From Mesobacillus foraminis (GTDB taxonomy: Bacteria; Bacillota; Bacilli; Bacillales; Cytobacillaceae), in the NCBI RefSeq assembly GCF_004340465.1, contig NZ_SLVV01000002.1, forward strand, positions 372,001 to 436,000: DNA of 64,000 nucleotides, written 5' to 3'. The translations under genes were made by a program, and so were the position numbers. Under the pieces are notes generated by a model, which was not told the DNA's origin, made no database searches, and worked only from the letters and a program-made list of their open reading frames with translations. Below, piece after piece: positions 55,195 through 64,000 of this stretch; position 1 is the stretch's first letter; every line of letters starts with the position of its first letter.

Positions 55195-57191
55195 AAGTGG
55201 ATCTCTCCTTTCCATTCCGCTAAAGGATTAGGGACTTTCGCGAAGGAATAGGCTGTGCTATCCCCTCGTAACCTCATGGTCGTCAAAGCCTTTAAGTGTA
55301 TCACCGGATGAAAAAGGCTTAGCTCGTCTTCGGCAGCCTGTTCTGCAATGTTCGGGTCTTTCCTTAGTTCCTTGAACACCGATTTACATACCTCTGCAAC
55401 TGGCTTCCAGAGACAACTTTCCTCAATATTCAATTCCCGGACGATACAGGAAATCAATTCAGCGAAATGGTTTTGCATGACGGAATATGAAATGATGCTG
55501 CGCATTTCTTCGGCTACATTTGTCACAATTGATGAGCCTGGGTAAAACTCTGCATGATACCCTTGCTTGATGAGCCTTTCAGCTAAAATCCGTACGCCTC
55601 CAAAATCCCTTAGAAGGATCCGTGTTAACTCGCCATCAAGAAACACTGCAACGCTGTTCTGCATATGGCCTTCCAGGCTGATCCCATACCTTACCATCAG
55701 TGACAAGAAGCCTGGCAGCGAGGTCTCGGCATACCTTTGAATAAATAATATAGCGGCCTCAGTTAAATCTCTCGAATTATATTTCTTCTCAATCTGCTCA
55801 ATTAATTCAATAGCAATCGACTTTCCGCTAACAGGTGACTCTGCAAGCAAGGCTGCGGCTGGCATGGGAATTTCTTTTTCATCCCTGATATAATTTTCGG
55901 GGTTCTCCCGTAAGATAGACGCCAAGTTGGCTTGCAGGGTCCAACGCTCATCTTCTGGCAGATCTGGATTTCCGGGATTGAAGTGGCTTCCAGCTACTTC
56001 TTTCAGGACAATGAAACGGCCGTTAAATTCATTCTCCCTTTTATGAATGCCCGCCAATATTCTTGAGAGAACAGGCCCGTTCTCAACAGAATTAGGTGAC
56101 ACCGTGCGCACTGCACTCGTCGTTTGTACATTCACCGCTGTTTTTATATGGTGCCTTTCCTGCCCCTGCTTCTGAATTGGAGCAAATGAGCGGAACGATA
56201 CCAATGGCTGGGCGAGAATATGGAATTCGGTGATCGGAACAATCTTTTTTTGCCTTATCTCCTCTCCATAAAGAGAATTCAGTGAATGTTCAAACTGCCA
56301 TGGATGCACAGGAATCAGATCGAAATCAGCGGCATCCAGCCCTTGGGCATTCATTGTCTCTTCTACCGATGATTGCAACCCCTGATATTCACGATAAAGA
56401 CGGGAAGTTAAGTTCTGTCCATCAATCGATTTGGTTATGCAGGATTGTTTGTGAACAGCCACCAGGGCAAGTTTGAGGGTTGTCCCCCATTCTGGTGAAT
56501 ATTGCATGACCTCATCCGGTTTAAGACCCAGCTTTGTTTTGGCTCCAGGGTGCAGAGGATGCCCCTCAACCACCCATTGCTCATAAAAAGCAAGGATGCT
56601 AAAGTTCATCTGTTCTTTTCTTTGGTGAAGTGCCCAATCCAAAGATGTATGTATTTGATGAGATCGGGTTAAGGCGGTTAACTCATTCTTTCTCTGGTTA
56701 GCCCCTGCCAGTGCCAGTGTCAGGTTCGCCACCCCGTTTTGGGTTTCTATTTTAAATCTATTAAACTGTTCTTCCGTTGCTTCCCCCAACAAACCTTCCG
56801 CCCTTAACAATTCCAGGAGCTCTGCGGGGTGAGCAAGCATTGATGAACCATCATCGCCATGGACGACAGGGTCTCCCTCCACATCAAACCTTCCAAGTGA
56901 ATGGCATTTCGAAACGGCAGCCTGCAGTGTTCTCCCACTTGGAAGTTCAATGGAGATTCTCATTGGTCCTCCCTCTTCCCATGAAATTCTTTTTTCATGT
57001 ATTAGGTTTTCCCGTATGAGTGACTGGAAAAGTCGTTGAAGGATCCCTCTCCTTCCTAAGTGAAGATTCAATAGGTACATTTTTTCCAATTCAGGGTCCA
57101 CACTTTGAAGATAGGCTATGGTTTTGGCTTCTTCCTCATCTAAAACCTTTTCTTGTATCTTCGGAGTGCTATCATTCTTTATCGTACTCAT
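55191..57191 (-). CDS. IucA/IucC family NIS siderophore synthetase (first)
   Basis: 666 aa from ATG 57191 (MSTIKNDSTPKIQEK) with AAAGGAAG upstream; the frame is open further but runs through the Fur box. Motifs: 'EGHPLHPGAKTKLGLKPDEV', 'LIPVHPWQFEHSLN', 'TSAVRTVSPNSVENGPV', 'LEGHMQNSVAVFLDG', 'ILLRDFGGVRILAE'. Clearly paralogous to the next gene. Two such enzymes normally attach two amines to citrate or join two citrates. First gene of an iron-regulated operon; no hydroxylase, acetyltransferase or transporter gene is in view, so the amine is probably unmodified. Confidence 0.91.
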   Translation of the reverse strand: MSTIKNDSTPKIQEKVLDEEEAKTIAYLQSVDPELEKMYLLNLHLGRRGILQRLFQSLIRENLIHEKRISWEEGGPMRISIELPSGRTLQAAVSKCHSLGRFDVEGDPVVHGDDGSSMLAHPAELLELLRAEGLLGEATEEQFNRFKIETQNGVANLTLALAGANQRKNELTALTRSHQIHTSLDWALHQRKEQMNFSILAFYEQWVVEGHPLHPGAKTKLGLKPDEVMQYSPEWGTTLKLALVAVHKQSCITKSIDGQNLTSRLYREYQGLQSSVEETMNAQGLDAADFDLIPVHPWQFEHSLNSLYGEEIRQKKIVPITEFHILAQPLVSFRSFAPIQKQGQERHHIKTAVNVQTTSAVRTVSPNSVENGPVLSRILAGIHKRENEFNGRFIVLKEVAGSHFNPGNPDLPEDERWTLQANLASILRENPENYIRDEKEIPMPAAALLAESPVSGKSIAIELIEQIEKKYNSRDLTEAAILFIQRYAETSLPGFLSLMVRYGISLEGHMQNSVAVFLDGELTRILLRDFGGVRILAERLIKQGYHAEFYPGSSIVTNVAEEMRSIISYSVMQNHFAELISCIVRELNIEESCLWKPVAEVCKSVFKELRKDPNIAEQAAEDELSLFHPVIHLKALTTMRLRGDSTAYSFAKVPNPLAEWKGEIHF

Positions 57192-57234
57192 AGTCTCTCT
57201 TCCTTTGCCCCCAATTTTCACTATAACGTTTAAG

Positions 57235-57257
57235 TTGATAATGATAATTATTATCAA
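57235..57257 (-). promoter_or_regulatory. Fur box of the siderophore operon
   Basis: GATAATGATAATTATTATC (19 bp, 57237-57255), within a longer perfect inverted repeat, matches the classical Fur consensus except at one base. It lies 44 bases before the first start codon, so iron should repress the operon. Confidence 0.93.
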
Positions 57258-57388
57258 TCAATATAATCGGTTTCATGTTAAATGATATAGATTCCTACTG
57301 TCAACTCACCACAGTCTAAGTAGTAAAAAAGATGATTTTGAAGGTCACAATACGTACATATATTTATAGCTTAAAAGGAGGGAGGCCA

Positions 57389-57544
57389 ATGGTCAATGAA
57401 TACAGGAATAGATCCATCAAGGAAAGAAGAATTTATGGTGATTTGCAGCGAAAGGAATGCAAAAAAATGTATGCCCATCCCTCGCAAATTCTCATAGTAA
57501 GCCTTCTTGAATTTGGTTTTTGGAATAATATTATTTTAGATTAG
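57389..57544 (+). CDS. Possible small protein, doubtful
   Basis: 51 codons from ATG 57389 with a very good AAAAGGAGGG site 8 bases upstream. The product is basic at the start (MVNEYRNRSIKERRIYGDL) and hydrophobic at the end. No family recognised and no terminator. The ribosome site is the only positive evidence. Confidence 0.35.
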   Translation: MVNEYRNRSIKERRIYGDLQRKECKKMYAHPSQILIVSLLEFGFWNNIILD

Positions 57545-57650
57545 GTGAACATTACTCTACTTCATAGCTTTCCTATAATTTTCAGTGTTCCTATAACACT
57601 CTGCAAACAAATATTTTAATATAATAGCAGCAAGCGAAAAAAAATTCGGG

Positions 57651-57687
57651 TGAAACCGTTGACATTTAAAAATTATGCGAGTATATT
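57651..57687 (+). promoter_or_regulatory. bglPH promoter with overlapping cre
   Basis: TTGACA (57659-57664) and TATATT (57682-57687) are 17 bp apart. TGAAACCGTTGACA (57651-57664) matches cre at 12 of 14 positions and overlaps the -35 box, so CcpA binding would block transcription. Confidence 0.82.
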
Positions 57688-57712
57688 TAACGCGAACAAT
57701 AAAATTACTCTC

Positions 57713-57811
57713 AGGATTGTTACTGGTTATGCAGGCAAAACCTAAATCGCTCTTTTTTTGTAATGAGACGCAGCGTCTTTTACATAGTGAGCGGTTTGGG
57801 TTTTTTTTATT
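57713..57811 (+). promoter_or_regulatory. Ribonucleic antiterminator (LicT/BglG type) and terminator
   Basis: GGATTGTTACTGGTTATGCA (57714-57733) followed by GGCAAAACC matches the RAT consensus. It overlaps the 5' arm of a long terminator (AAACC...ATCGCTC with GAGCGGTTTGG then T8, ending about 57811). A BglG/LicT-family protein, activated by PTS sugars, should bind the RAT and prevent termination. Its gene is not in the window. Confidence 0.92.
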
Positions 57812-57838
57812 GTCAACATTATTCGGAGGTGTCGTGGC

Positions 57839-59701
57839 ATGAGCCATCAGAAAACGGCAGAACAAATTTTAGAATTAGTTGGCGGAGAAAAAAACATTCA
57901 GCATGTTATCCATTGTATAACAAGGCTGCGCTTCAATCTGCACGACCAAAGTTTAGCAAAACAAAACAAAGCAAAAATCGAAGCAATCAAAGGAGTTATG
58001 GGTGTCAACGTAAGCGGAGACCAATTCCAGGTCATCATTGGTAATGATGTCCCGAAGGTTTATGAGGAACTTACAAAGATTGCTCACATTTCTTCCGGGT
58101 CTGGAGGAAATGGCGAAAAGAAAAAGGTTAATGTGATCAGTTCGATTTTTGATGTCATTTCCGGTTCCTTTACCCCGCTCTTACCAGCGATCGCGGGCGC
58201 AGGTATGATAAAAGGGATCCTGGCCATTCTTGCGGCACTTAATTGGGTTTCTCCCGAAAGTCAGGCTTACATTATCCTGAATGCCATAGGAGACGGAGCG
58301 TTTTACTTCCTGCCGATTTTACTGGCTCTAAGCGTTGCTAAAAAATTTGGAAGCAATATTTATGTAGCGGGTGCGATTGCAACTTCGTTATTGCATCCAA
58401 CAATGACAGCGCTTTTAGGTGCAGGCGAGCCTGTTGAATTTCTTGGCTTACCGGTAACGGCGGTGACGTATTCTTCAACCGTCATTCCAATTTTACTGGC
58501 AATCTGGCTGACTACTTATGTAGAAAAGGCTTTCGACCGAATCATCCCAAGTATGTTAAAGCTGATTTTCGTTCCAACTTTTACCTTATTAGTAATGGTT
58601 CCTGTTACATTGATTGCAATCGGGCCGCTAGGAACCATCCTGGGCAACTGGCTGTCAATCGGTGTTGATTTCTTGTTTGAGCACACAGGAATCCTGGCAG
58701 GTTTGCTGCTCGGCGGAACTTTTTCGTTGATTATCATGACTGGCATGCATTATGCACTTACTCCAATCATCGTAAATAACCTAGCCACCAAAGGATATGA
58801 CATGCTTATTCCTCATATGTTGGTCGCTAACATGGGACAAGCTGGTGCTGCCTTTGCTGTAGCATTGCGTTCCAAAAACAGGTCGTTTAAATCCATTGCT
58901 ATGAGTACTAGCATTACCGCTTTGATGGGTGTCACTGAACCTGCCATGTACGGAGTTAATATGAGATTAAAGAAGCCATTCATTGGTGCTTTAATCGGCG
59001 GCGCAGTTGGTGGAGCTTATTTTAGTGCCGTAGGAGTTAAATACTTCATCTTAGGCGGAAACGTTGGTTTGCCAGGACTTGCATCTTTTATTGGCGATAC
59101 TTTCTTCCTGGCTCTGCTCGGTGTGCCTATTGCCTTTATCGCTGGTGCTCTTGCTACATTCCTTTTAGGTTTTGATGACATTGAAGAAGAAGAAACATCT
59201 GAAGAAACAGTAACAAAAACAGAACTAAATAAAGAAGTATTGAGTGTTACTCAAGAAGAATTAGTAAGTCCTCTTAAAGGTCAAGTTGTTGAATTAAAGG
59301 ACGTATCGGACGCAGTCTTCTCTTCTGAAGCAATGGGAAAAGGCCTTGCAATCATTCCAAGTGAAGGAAAAGTTGTAGCCCCTGCAAACGGAGTCATAAC
59401 AACCTTATTTGCTACTAAACATGCGATTGGAATCAAAACCGATAACGGTGCAGAGGTTCTTATCCATGTAGGGATCGATACAGTTCAGCTTGACGGCAAA
59501 CACTTTACATCTCACATCGAACAGGATGCAACTGTAAAAGCTGGAGAGCTATTGGTAGAGTTTGATATCGAGGCGATTAAAGAAGCTGGATACGAGGTGG
59601 TTACTCCAATCATCGTGACTAATACCCCCGATTACACAGACATTACAGCACTAAAGAAAGACCATGTTGATAGAAATGAAAAATTATTGGCAATTAGTTA
59701 A
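57839..59701 (+). CDS. bglP: PTS beta-glucoside transporter subunit IIBCA
   Basis: 620 aa, ATG 57839 after GGAGGT. Domain order: IIB (about 1-85) with phospho-Cys 26 in 'VIHCITRLRFNL', IIC membrane domain (about 105-450) with 'ITGMHYALTPIIVNNLATKGYDMLIPHM', and IIA (about 475-615) with the phospho-His in 'VLIHVGIDTVQLDGKHF'. Imports and phosphorylates aryl-beta-glucosides or cellobiose-like sugars. Followed after 90 bases by the phospho-beta-glucosidase gene. Controlled by cre and RAT upstream. Confidence 0.95.
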   Translation: MSHQKTAEQILELVGGEKNIQHVIHCITRLRFNLHDQSLAKQNKAKIEAIKGVMGVNVSGDQFQVIIGNDVPKVYEELTKIAHISSGSGGNGEKKKVNVISSIFDVISGSFTPLLPAIAGAGMIKGILAILAALNWVSPESQAYIILNAIGDGAFYFLPILLALSVAKKFGSNIYVAGAIATSLLHPTMTALLGAGEPVEFLGLPVTAVTYSSTVIPILLAIWLTTYVEKAFDRIIPSMLKLIFVPTFTLLVMVPVTLIAIGPLGTILGNWLSIGVDFLFEHTGILAGLLLGGTFSLIIMTGMHYALTPIIVNNLATKGYDMLIPHMLVANMGQAGAAFAVALRSKNRSFKSIAMSTSITALMGVTEPAMYGVNMRLKKPFIGALIGGAVGGAYFSAVGVKYFILGGNVGLPGLASFIGDTFFLALLGVPIAFIAGALATFLLGFDDIEEEETSEETVTKTELNKEVLSVTQEELVSPLKGQVVELKDVSDAVFSSEAMGKGLAIIPSEGKVVAPANGVITTLFATKHAIGIKTDNGAEVLIHVGIDTVQLDGKHFTSHIEQDATVKAGELLVEFDIEAIKEAGYEVVTPIIVTNTPDYTDITALKKDHVDRNEKLLAIS

Positions 59702-59734
59702 CTAACTTACAATAAATGATTGCAAAATTCCTGA

Positions 59735-61234
<1,500 letters not shown>

Positions 61235-61245
61235 ATCACATCACT

Positions 61246-61272
61246 AAAAAAGAGGGGTCTCCCCTCTTTTTT
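61246..61272. terminator. Strong bidirectional terminator
   Basis: AAAAAAGAGGGG and CCCCTCTTTTTT form a near-perfect palindrome just after bglH. Confidence 0.93.
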
Positions 61273-61429
61273 ATGTACAAAATTATTTATTATTCCACCT
61301 TTATAAATCGTTCTTGTCCATCCTTTTTTCATTCTTTCCTTTTTTTCTTGCTCATGATTTAACTCTACCGAATTTTTATGTGTTGAACTTGCTTAATCAT
61401 CGTTTTTTGTTCGATCTTTAAGAATATAT

Positions 61430-61606
61430 TTAATATGAGGATGCAATACAGTCTTCATTCTTACATGTTTTATACATCGTGATTAATTCCTTATCATCCA
61501 TTTTGTAAACTTCCTCCCTGCTTAGTTCACTATTATAGGTTAGAATGATCTCTTCCATCGCATACCTTTCATTATCCTTAAGAAAATAGCGTTTTAAGGT
61601 TAGCAT
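61430..61606 (-). CDS. Small BH0509-like protein
   Basis: 58 aa: ATG 61606 behind AAGGAGAAGGGG, stop TAA at 61430. 'RYAMEEIILTYNSELSREEVYKMDDKELITMYKTCKN' resembles the pattern of the BH0509 family (an E-x-I-x-x-x-x-x-x-Y start then MxDEELxxxY). Soluble, acidic. Function of the family is unknown. Single gene on the minus strand; bases 61273-61429 show nothing else. Confidence 0.6.
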   Translation of the reverse strand: MLTLKRYFLKDNERYAMEEIILTYNSELSREEVYKMDDKELITMYKTCKNEDCIASSY

Positions 61607-61794
61607 ATTCCCCTTCTCCTTTCATTTAAATGATTCTGTGTGCCCGAACTACTTTCTCTATTATGATCCTTCTAATGTTATTCCATCTTAGTTGTTTGCT
61701 GGATCCCAGGAATTTGTGGTAAATCACAAGTTTATATAAAATACCTTGTTTGGCTGTACGGACCGAATTTTCACCCCATTTCCAAGGGGTAGTA

Positions 61795-62019
61795 TTAAAG
61801 ACTTGCACCATTGGCTAGAGCATTTAATATTTGCTGGTCAATAAAACGTTCAAATCCCTGAGGTTCCTCCAAGTCAAGCCCCCGCTCCAAGGCCACTGTA
61901 ATCAATAAGGCTAATTCATAATACATACTATTCGACACAATGCCACTTTCAATGTTCCTCTTAATTTCATCATAAAACTGTATTAAAAAGTCATTTGGCA
62001 GCTTATCATATAAAGTCAT
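61795..62019 (-). CDS. Small soluble protein, family not recognised
   Basis: 74 aa from ATG 62019 (MTLYDKLPNDFLIQFYDEIK), seven bases after AAAGGGGC; upstream codons in frame look non-coding. Helical, acidic, ending 'FIDQQILNALANGASL'. The repeated alternation of Leu/Ile with Glu suggests a helical bundle or small regulator. A short open frame overlapping its end (61626-61811) has no ribosome site and was not called. Confidence 0.6.
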   Translation of the reverse strand: MTLYDKLPNDFLIQFYDEIKRNIESGIVSNSMYYELALLITVALERGLDLEEPQGFERFIDQQILNALANGASL

Positions 62020-62378
62020 ATATTCAGCCCCTTTTACAGTTTTATATATAAACATATCAAGTATTGAAAAAAAGAATAGCTTCATGTCAGATTTTCTCAC
62101 AAACAAAATACGAAGAATCATGTCGAGGATTGCTCTACGCAATTTTAATGATCAAAATTGAGGACCAAAATAATAATGTTTAAGCATTATTTAAGGTATA
62201 TACTTAATAATTGTCTAAACGGAAAATTTGTATGAACCATAGTTAAAATCCAGTATAGAAAGCCTTTTCTCTTTCATTCCTGAATATTGGTTATGGGTAA
62301 AATAAAAACGGAGCCCTGGCACCGTCGGATTGGGTATATTAAGAAGAATGAATGAAATAGCAAACGAGGTTCTAACAA
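62020..62378. other. Divergent intergenic region
   Basis: AT-rich gap between the 74-aa gene and the kinase-like gene. A TATATT near 62335 could be a -10 box for the latter. CCTGGCACCG near 62312 resembles a fragment of the dispersed palindrome. No gene seen. Confidence 0.4.
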
Positions 62379-63023
62379 ATGCACAAGGAAGAATTTGTGA
62401 AAATGATCGAAAAAGAGTTAATCCATCATATTAGTCTTGAGAGTAAAAATGTGCACGATCCAATTATCGTTCACAATATTCCTACAGGGTGGACATGTAT
62501 TGGAACAGGCAATTATGCTGCTGTTTTTGTTCATAAGTCAGAGCATGATTTTGTTGTGAAAGTAGCAGCCATAGATGATCAAGCATTGAAAAAAGAAGCA
62601 AATGTCTACAGACAGTTGGGTGATCACCAAGCATACTCCAGGCTGATACACCAGGGACCAACCTATCTAGTATTAAAAAGGCTGGAAGGCATCACCCTTT
62701 ATGATGCTGTTGCAAGAGGGATTCGCATACCTGAAACAGTCATTCAAGATATCAATCATGCTTTGGAATATGCCATTGAACGAGATCTTAATCCCTATGA
62801 TGTTCATGGCAGGAATGTAATGATGAAGGATGGAAAAGGATATGTCGTGGATGTATCGGACTTTTACAAAGAAGGAAAAGACGAAAAGTGGAATGATTTA
62901 GTAAAGGCCTATTATAAAATATATAAAAAAACATTATATAAATATCCTGTACCAATTCCTTTAAAATTACTGGATTTTATCAGACATTCTTATAGACTAT
63001 ATCGAAGGATTAAAATTATGTAA
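62379..63023 (+). CDS. Protein-kinase-like protein (YrzF-type)
   Basis: 214 aa, ATG 62379 with GAGG 10 bases upstream. Reduced eukaryotic-type kinase fold: Gly-rich loop 'GTGNYAAVFVHKS', ATP Lys in 'FVVKVAAID', hinge 'YLVLKRLEGITLYD', catalytic loop 'LNPYDVHGRNVMM' (Asp and Asn kept, HRD changed to YDVHG) and metal Asp in 'YVVDVSDFYKEGKDEKW'. The C-lobe is short. It matches small Bacillus proteins such as YrzF annotated as putative Ser/Thr kinases; substrate unknown. Single gene. Confidence 0.8.
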   Translation: MHKEEFVKMIEKELIHHISLESKNVHDPIIVHNIPTGWTCIGTGNYAAVFVHKSEHDFVVKVAAIDDQALKKEANVYRQLGDHQAYSRLIHQGPTYLVLKRLEGITLYDAVARGIRIPETVIQDINHALEYAIERDLNPYDVHGRNVMMKDGKGYVVDVSDFYKEGKDEKWNDLVKAYYKIYKKTLYKYPVPIPLKLLDFIRHSYRLYRRIKIM

Positions 63024-63320
63024 GCATCATCAATAAGTATATAAAATTTTGAACGTACGGTTTATACTCAACCTAAAAATATAATTGTTTGTTCTAATCA
63101 TTTAGATTTACTAATTTAAGGGCAATAGTATTTAAAATAAATGTGGTATCGCTATTTATCTCAACAAAATAGGATTCCCCCTTCCTGTACTGTTGGATAG
63201 GGGGGAGTCCGTATTCTATATGAGAACATCAACCGTTTTGTCTTCATTCCAAAGACTGAATGGCAATGCGAATGAAATATTCCATGTAACAATGGTGGCC
63301 AGAGAAGACCATAGTTTTTT
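63024..63320. other. Intergenic region between convergent genes
   Basis: A strong hairpin, GGATTCCCCC with GGGGGGAGTCC (about 63172-63210), lies in the middle without a T-run. A 72-codon plus-strand frame at 63193-63411 overlaps the convergent gene and is judged accidental. Confidence 0.5.
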
Positions 63321-63932
63321 CTATTCTTTTAGTATCAGAGTTAAAAATTGTTTAACTTCATCCTTCTCACTGGCACTACTAAAAACGCACAAAACTTTAT
63401 TCTGTAAATAACTAAATTCTTTTAAAGACGGAATACTTGAAGTATTAATACCGTAAACCATATTTTGCTTGCCGGAGTAAAGAGATTCATCGGGTATCTC
63501 CAGGTTACTCGAGGCGATGAAATCCTCCAATGGAGTAAATGGATCTTGCTGGCTTAATTCTTGATAAATATTCTCGTCCAGAATCAACAAGTCAATCTCT
63601 CCAGCAGCTGCTCTTACTAACATCTTTTGTGCTTGCTGATTGGAAATAGACGAAAAGGTGGATTCCGGAGAATGAATGACATCAACGGCAATATTAAAAT
63701 CCTTAAAGGAATCATTTAACTGATCGGAAGCAGTAATTGAATCAACAACCGGGCTTCTACCAACTACAGTAATATCGAAACTTTCTTCCTTTCCAGTAAA
63801 GGAGCTCACAAACAATATACCTAGGACCACCACAGCCAATGTCGCAATCATATGCAATTTGTAATACTCCCATATATGTTCTGCTTTCTGTTTAAAAGTC
63901 ATACCTTTCAGTTGTTCTGTTAACTTTGGCAT
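63321..63932 (-). CDS. Membrane-anchored extracytoplasmic protein
   Basis: 203 aa, ATG 63932. N-terminal cytoplasmic amphipathic helix (MPKLTEQLKGMTFKQKAEHIWEYYK), one membrane helix (about 29-46), then an outside domain of about 155 residues: 'FDITVVGRSPVVDS', 'VDVIHSPESTFSSISNQQAQKMLVRAAAGEIDLLILDENIYQEL'. The outside part has an alternating alpha/beta pattern like a small binding-protein lobe. Similar N-termini occur in uncharacterised Bacillus proteins. Function unknown. Confidence 0.7.
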   Translation of the reverse strand: MPKLTEQLKGMTFKQKAEHIWEYYKLHMIATLAVVVLGILFVSSFTGKEESFDITVVGRSPVVDSITASDQLNDSFKDFNIAVDVIHSPESTFSSISNQQAQKMLVRAAAGEIDLLILDENIYQELSQQDPFTPLEDFIASSNLEIPDESLYSGKQNMVYGINTSSIPSLKEFSYLQNKVLCVFSSASEKDEVKQFLTLILKE

Positions 63933-64000
63933 ATCTCATTCACCTCATACTTCAGCTCTTGGGTATCCTGTTGTTTGTACTAATTAATGAACAGCACTGC

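Noticed and set aside
61626-61811. 61-codon minus-strand frame after the 74-aa gene
   Set aside because: No ribosome site and no family resemblance; the 17-bp overlap with the upstream gene is not of the coupled type.
63193-63411. 72-codon plus-strand frame
   Set aside because: It overlaps the convergent membrane-anchored protein gene antisense and has no convincing start context.

Overview
The window looks like the chromosome of a spore-forming member of the Bacillaceae (Bacillus / Mesobacillus / Cytobacillus-like). The reasons are strong AGGAGG-type ribosome binding sites with frequent TTG and GTG starts, moderate GC, intrinsic terminators between most units, a CotF-like coat protein, yit-type sulfolactate genes, and Bacillus-style riboswitches, cre sites and a Fur box. 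I see no tRNA, rRNA, transposase, phage or CRISPR locus.

Layout. 0-9 kb: an edge-truncated Arg/Asp repeat protein, a LysM-polysaccharide deacetylase, a CotF-like coat protein, an LtaS-family enzyme, an AIM24-like protein, an ABC ATPase, and a TerC exporter behind a yybP-ykoY (Mn2+) riboswitch. 9-16.4 kb: a TSUP anion exporter, an MFS exporter and a five-gene operon (phosphosulfolactate synthase, histidine phosphatase, CysH, Sat, CysC) that reads as a sulfate-to-sulfolactate pathway. 16.4-20.2 kb: a TetR-controlled ABC exporter with two palindromic operators. 20.4-27.3 kb: an FAD oxidoreductase, a SMUG-like glycosylase, a VWA relic, a VanW lipoprotein, the queCDE operon under a preQ1 riboswitch, and a BASS transporter. 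27.4-33.2 kb: an alpha/beta hydrolase and a small membrane protein behind a second yybP-ykoY riboswitch, then a GntR / ATP-grasp / alpha-E / transglutaminase operon. 33.7-37.8 kb: a frameshifted small multidrug-export gene, a possible small RNA, an orphan sigma factor, a divergent HprK and a lipoprotein. 38-50.1 kb: a galactoside locus (LacI regulator, LacZ, Lpl-type ABC transporter, GH2, GH43) tied together by shared operators. 51-57.3 kb: a c-di-GMP-I riboswitch in front of a 46-codon ORF, then a Fur-boxed NIS siderophore operon. 57.6-64 kb: bglPH under promoter/cre/antiterminator control, small proteins, a kinase-like protein and a membrane-anchored protein.

Two themes deserve attention. 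First, several long gene-free gaps hold tandem arrays whose sequences are unrelated but whose periods are similar (about 52, 51 and 52 bp, with a 21-bp period inside a 248-bp duplication). Second, RNA switches precede unexpected genes: Mn2+ before an alpha/beta hydrolase and c-di-GMP before a tiny ORF. The most system-like candidates are the GntR-led peptide-ligase/transglutaminase operon and the sulfolactate operon, in which a histidine phosphatase sits where the ComB-type phosphatase would be expected.

Starts were chosen by reading ribosome binding sites. Functional calls rest on recognising motifs by eye; no database search was run.
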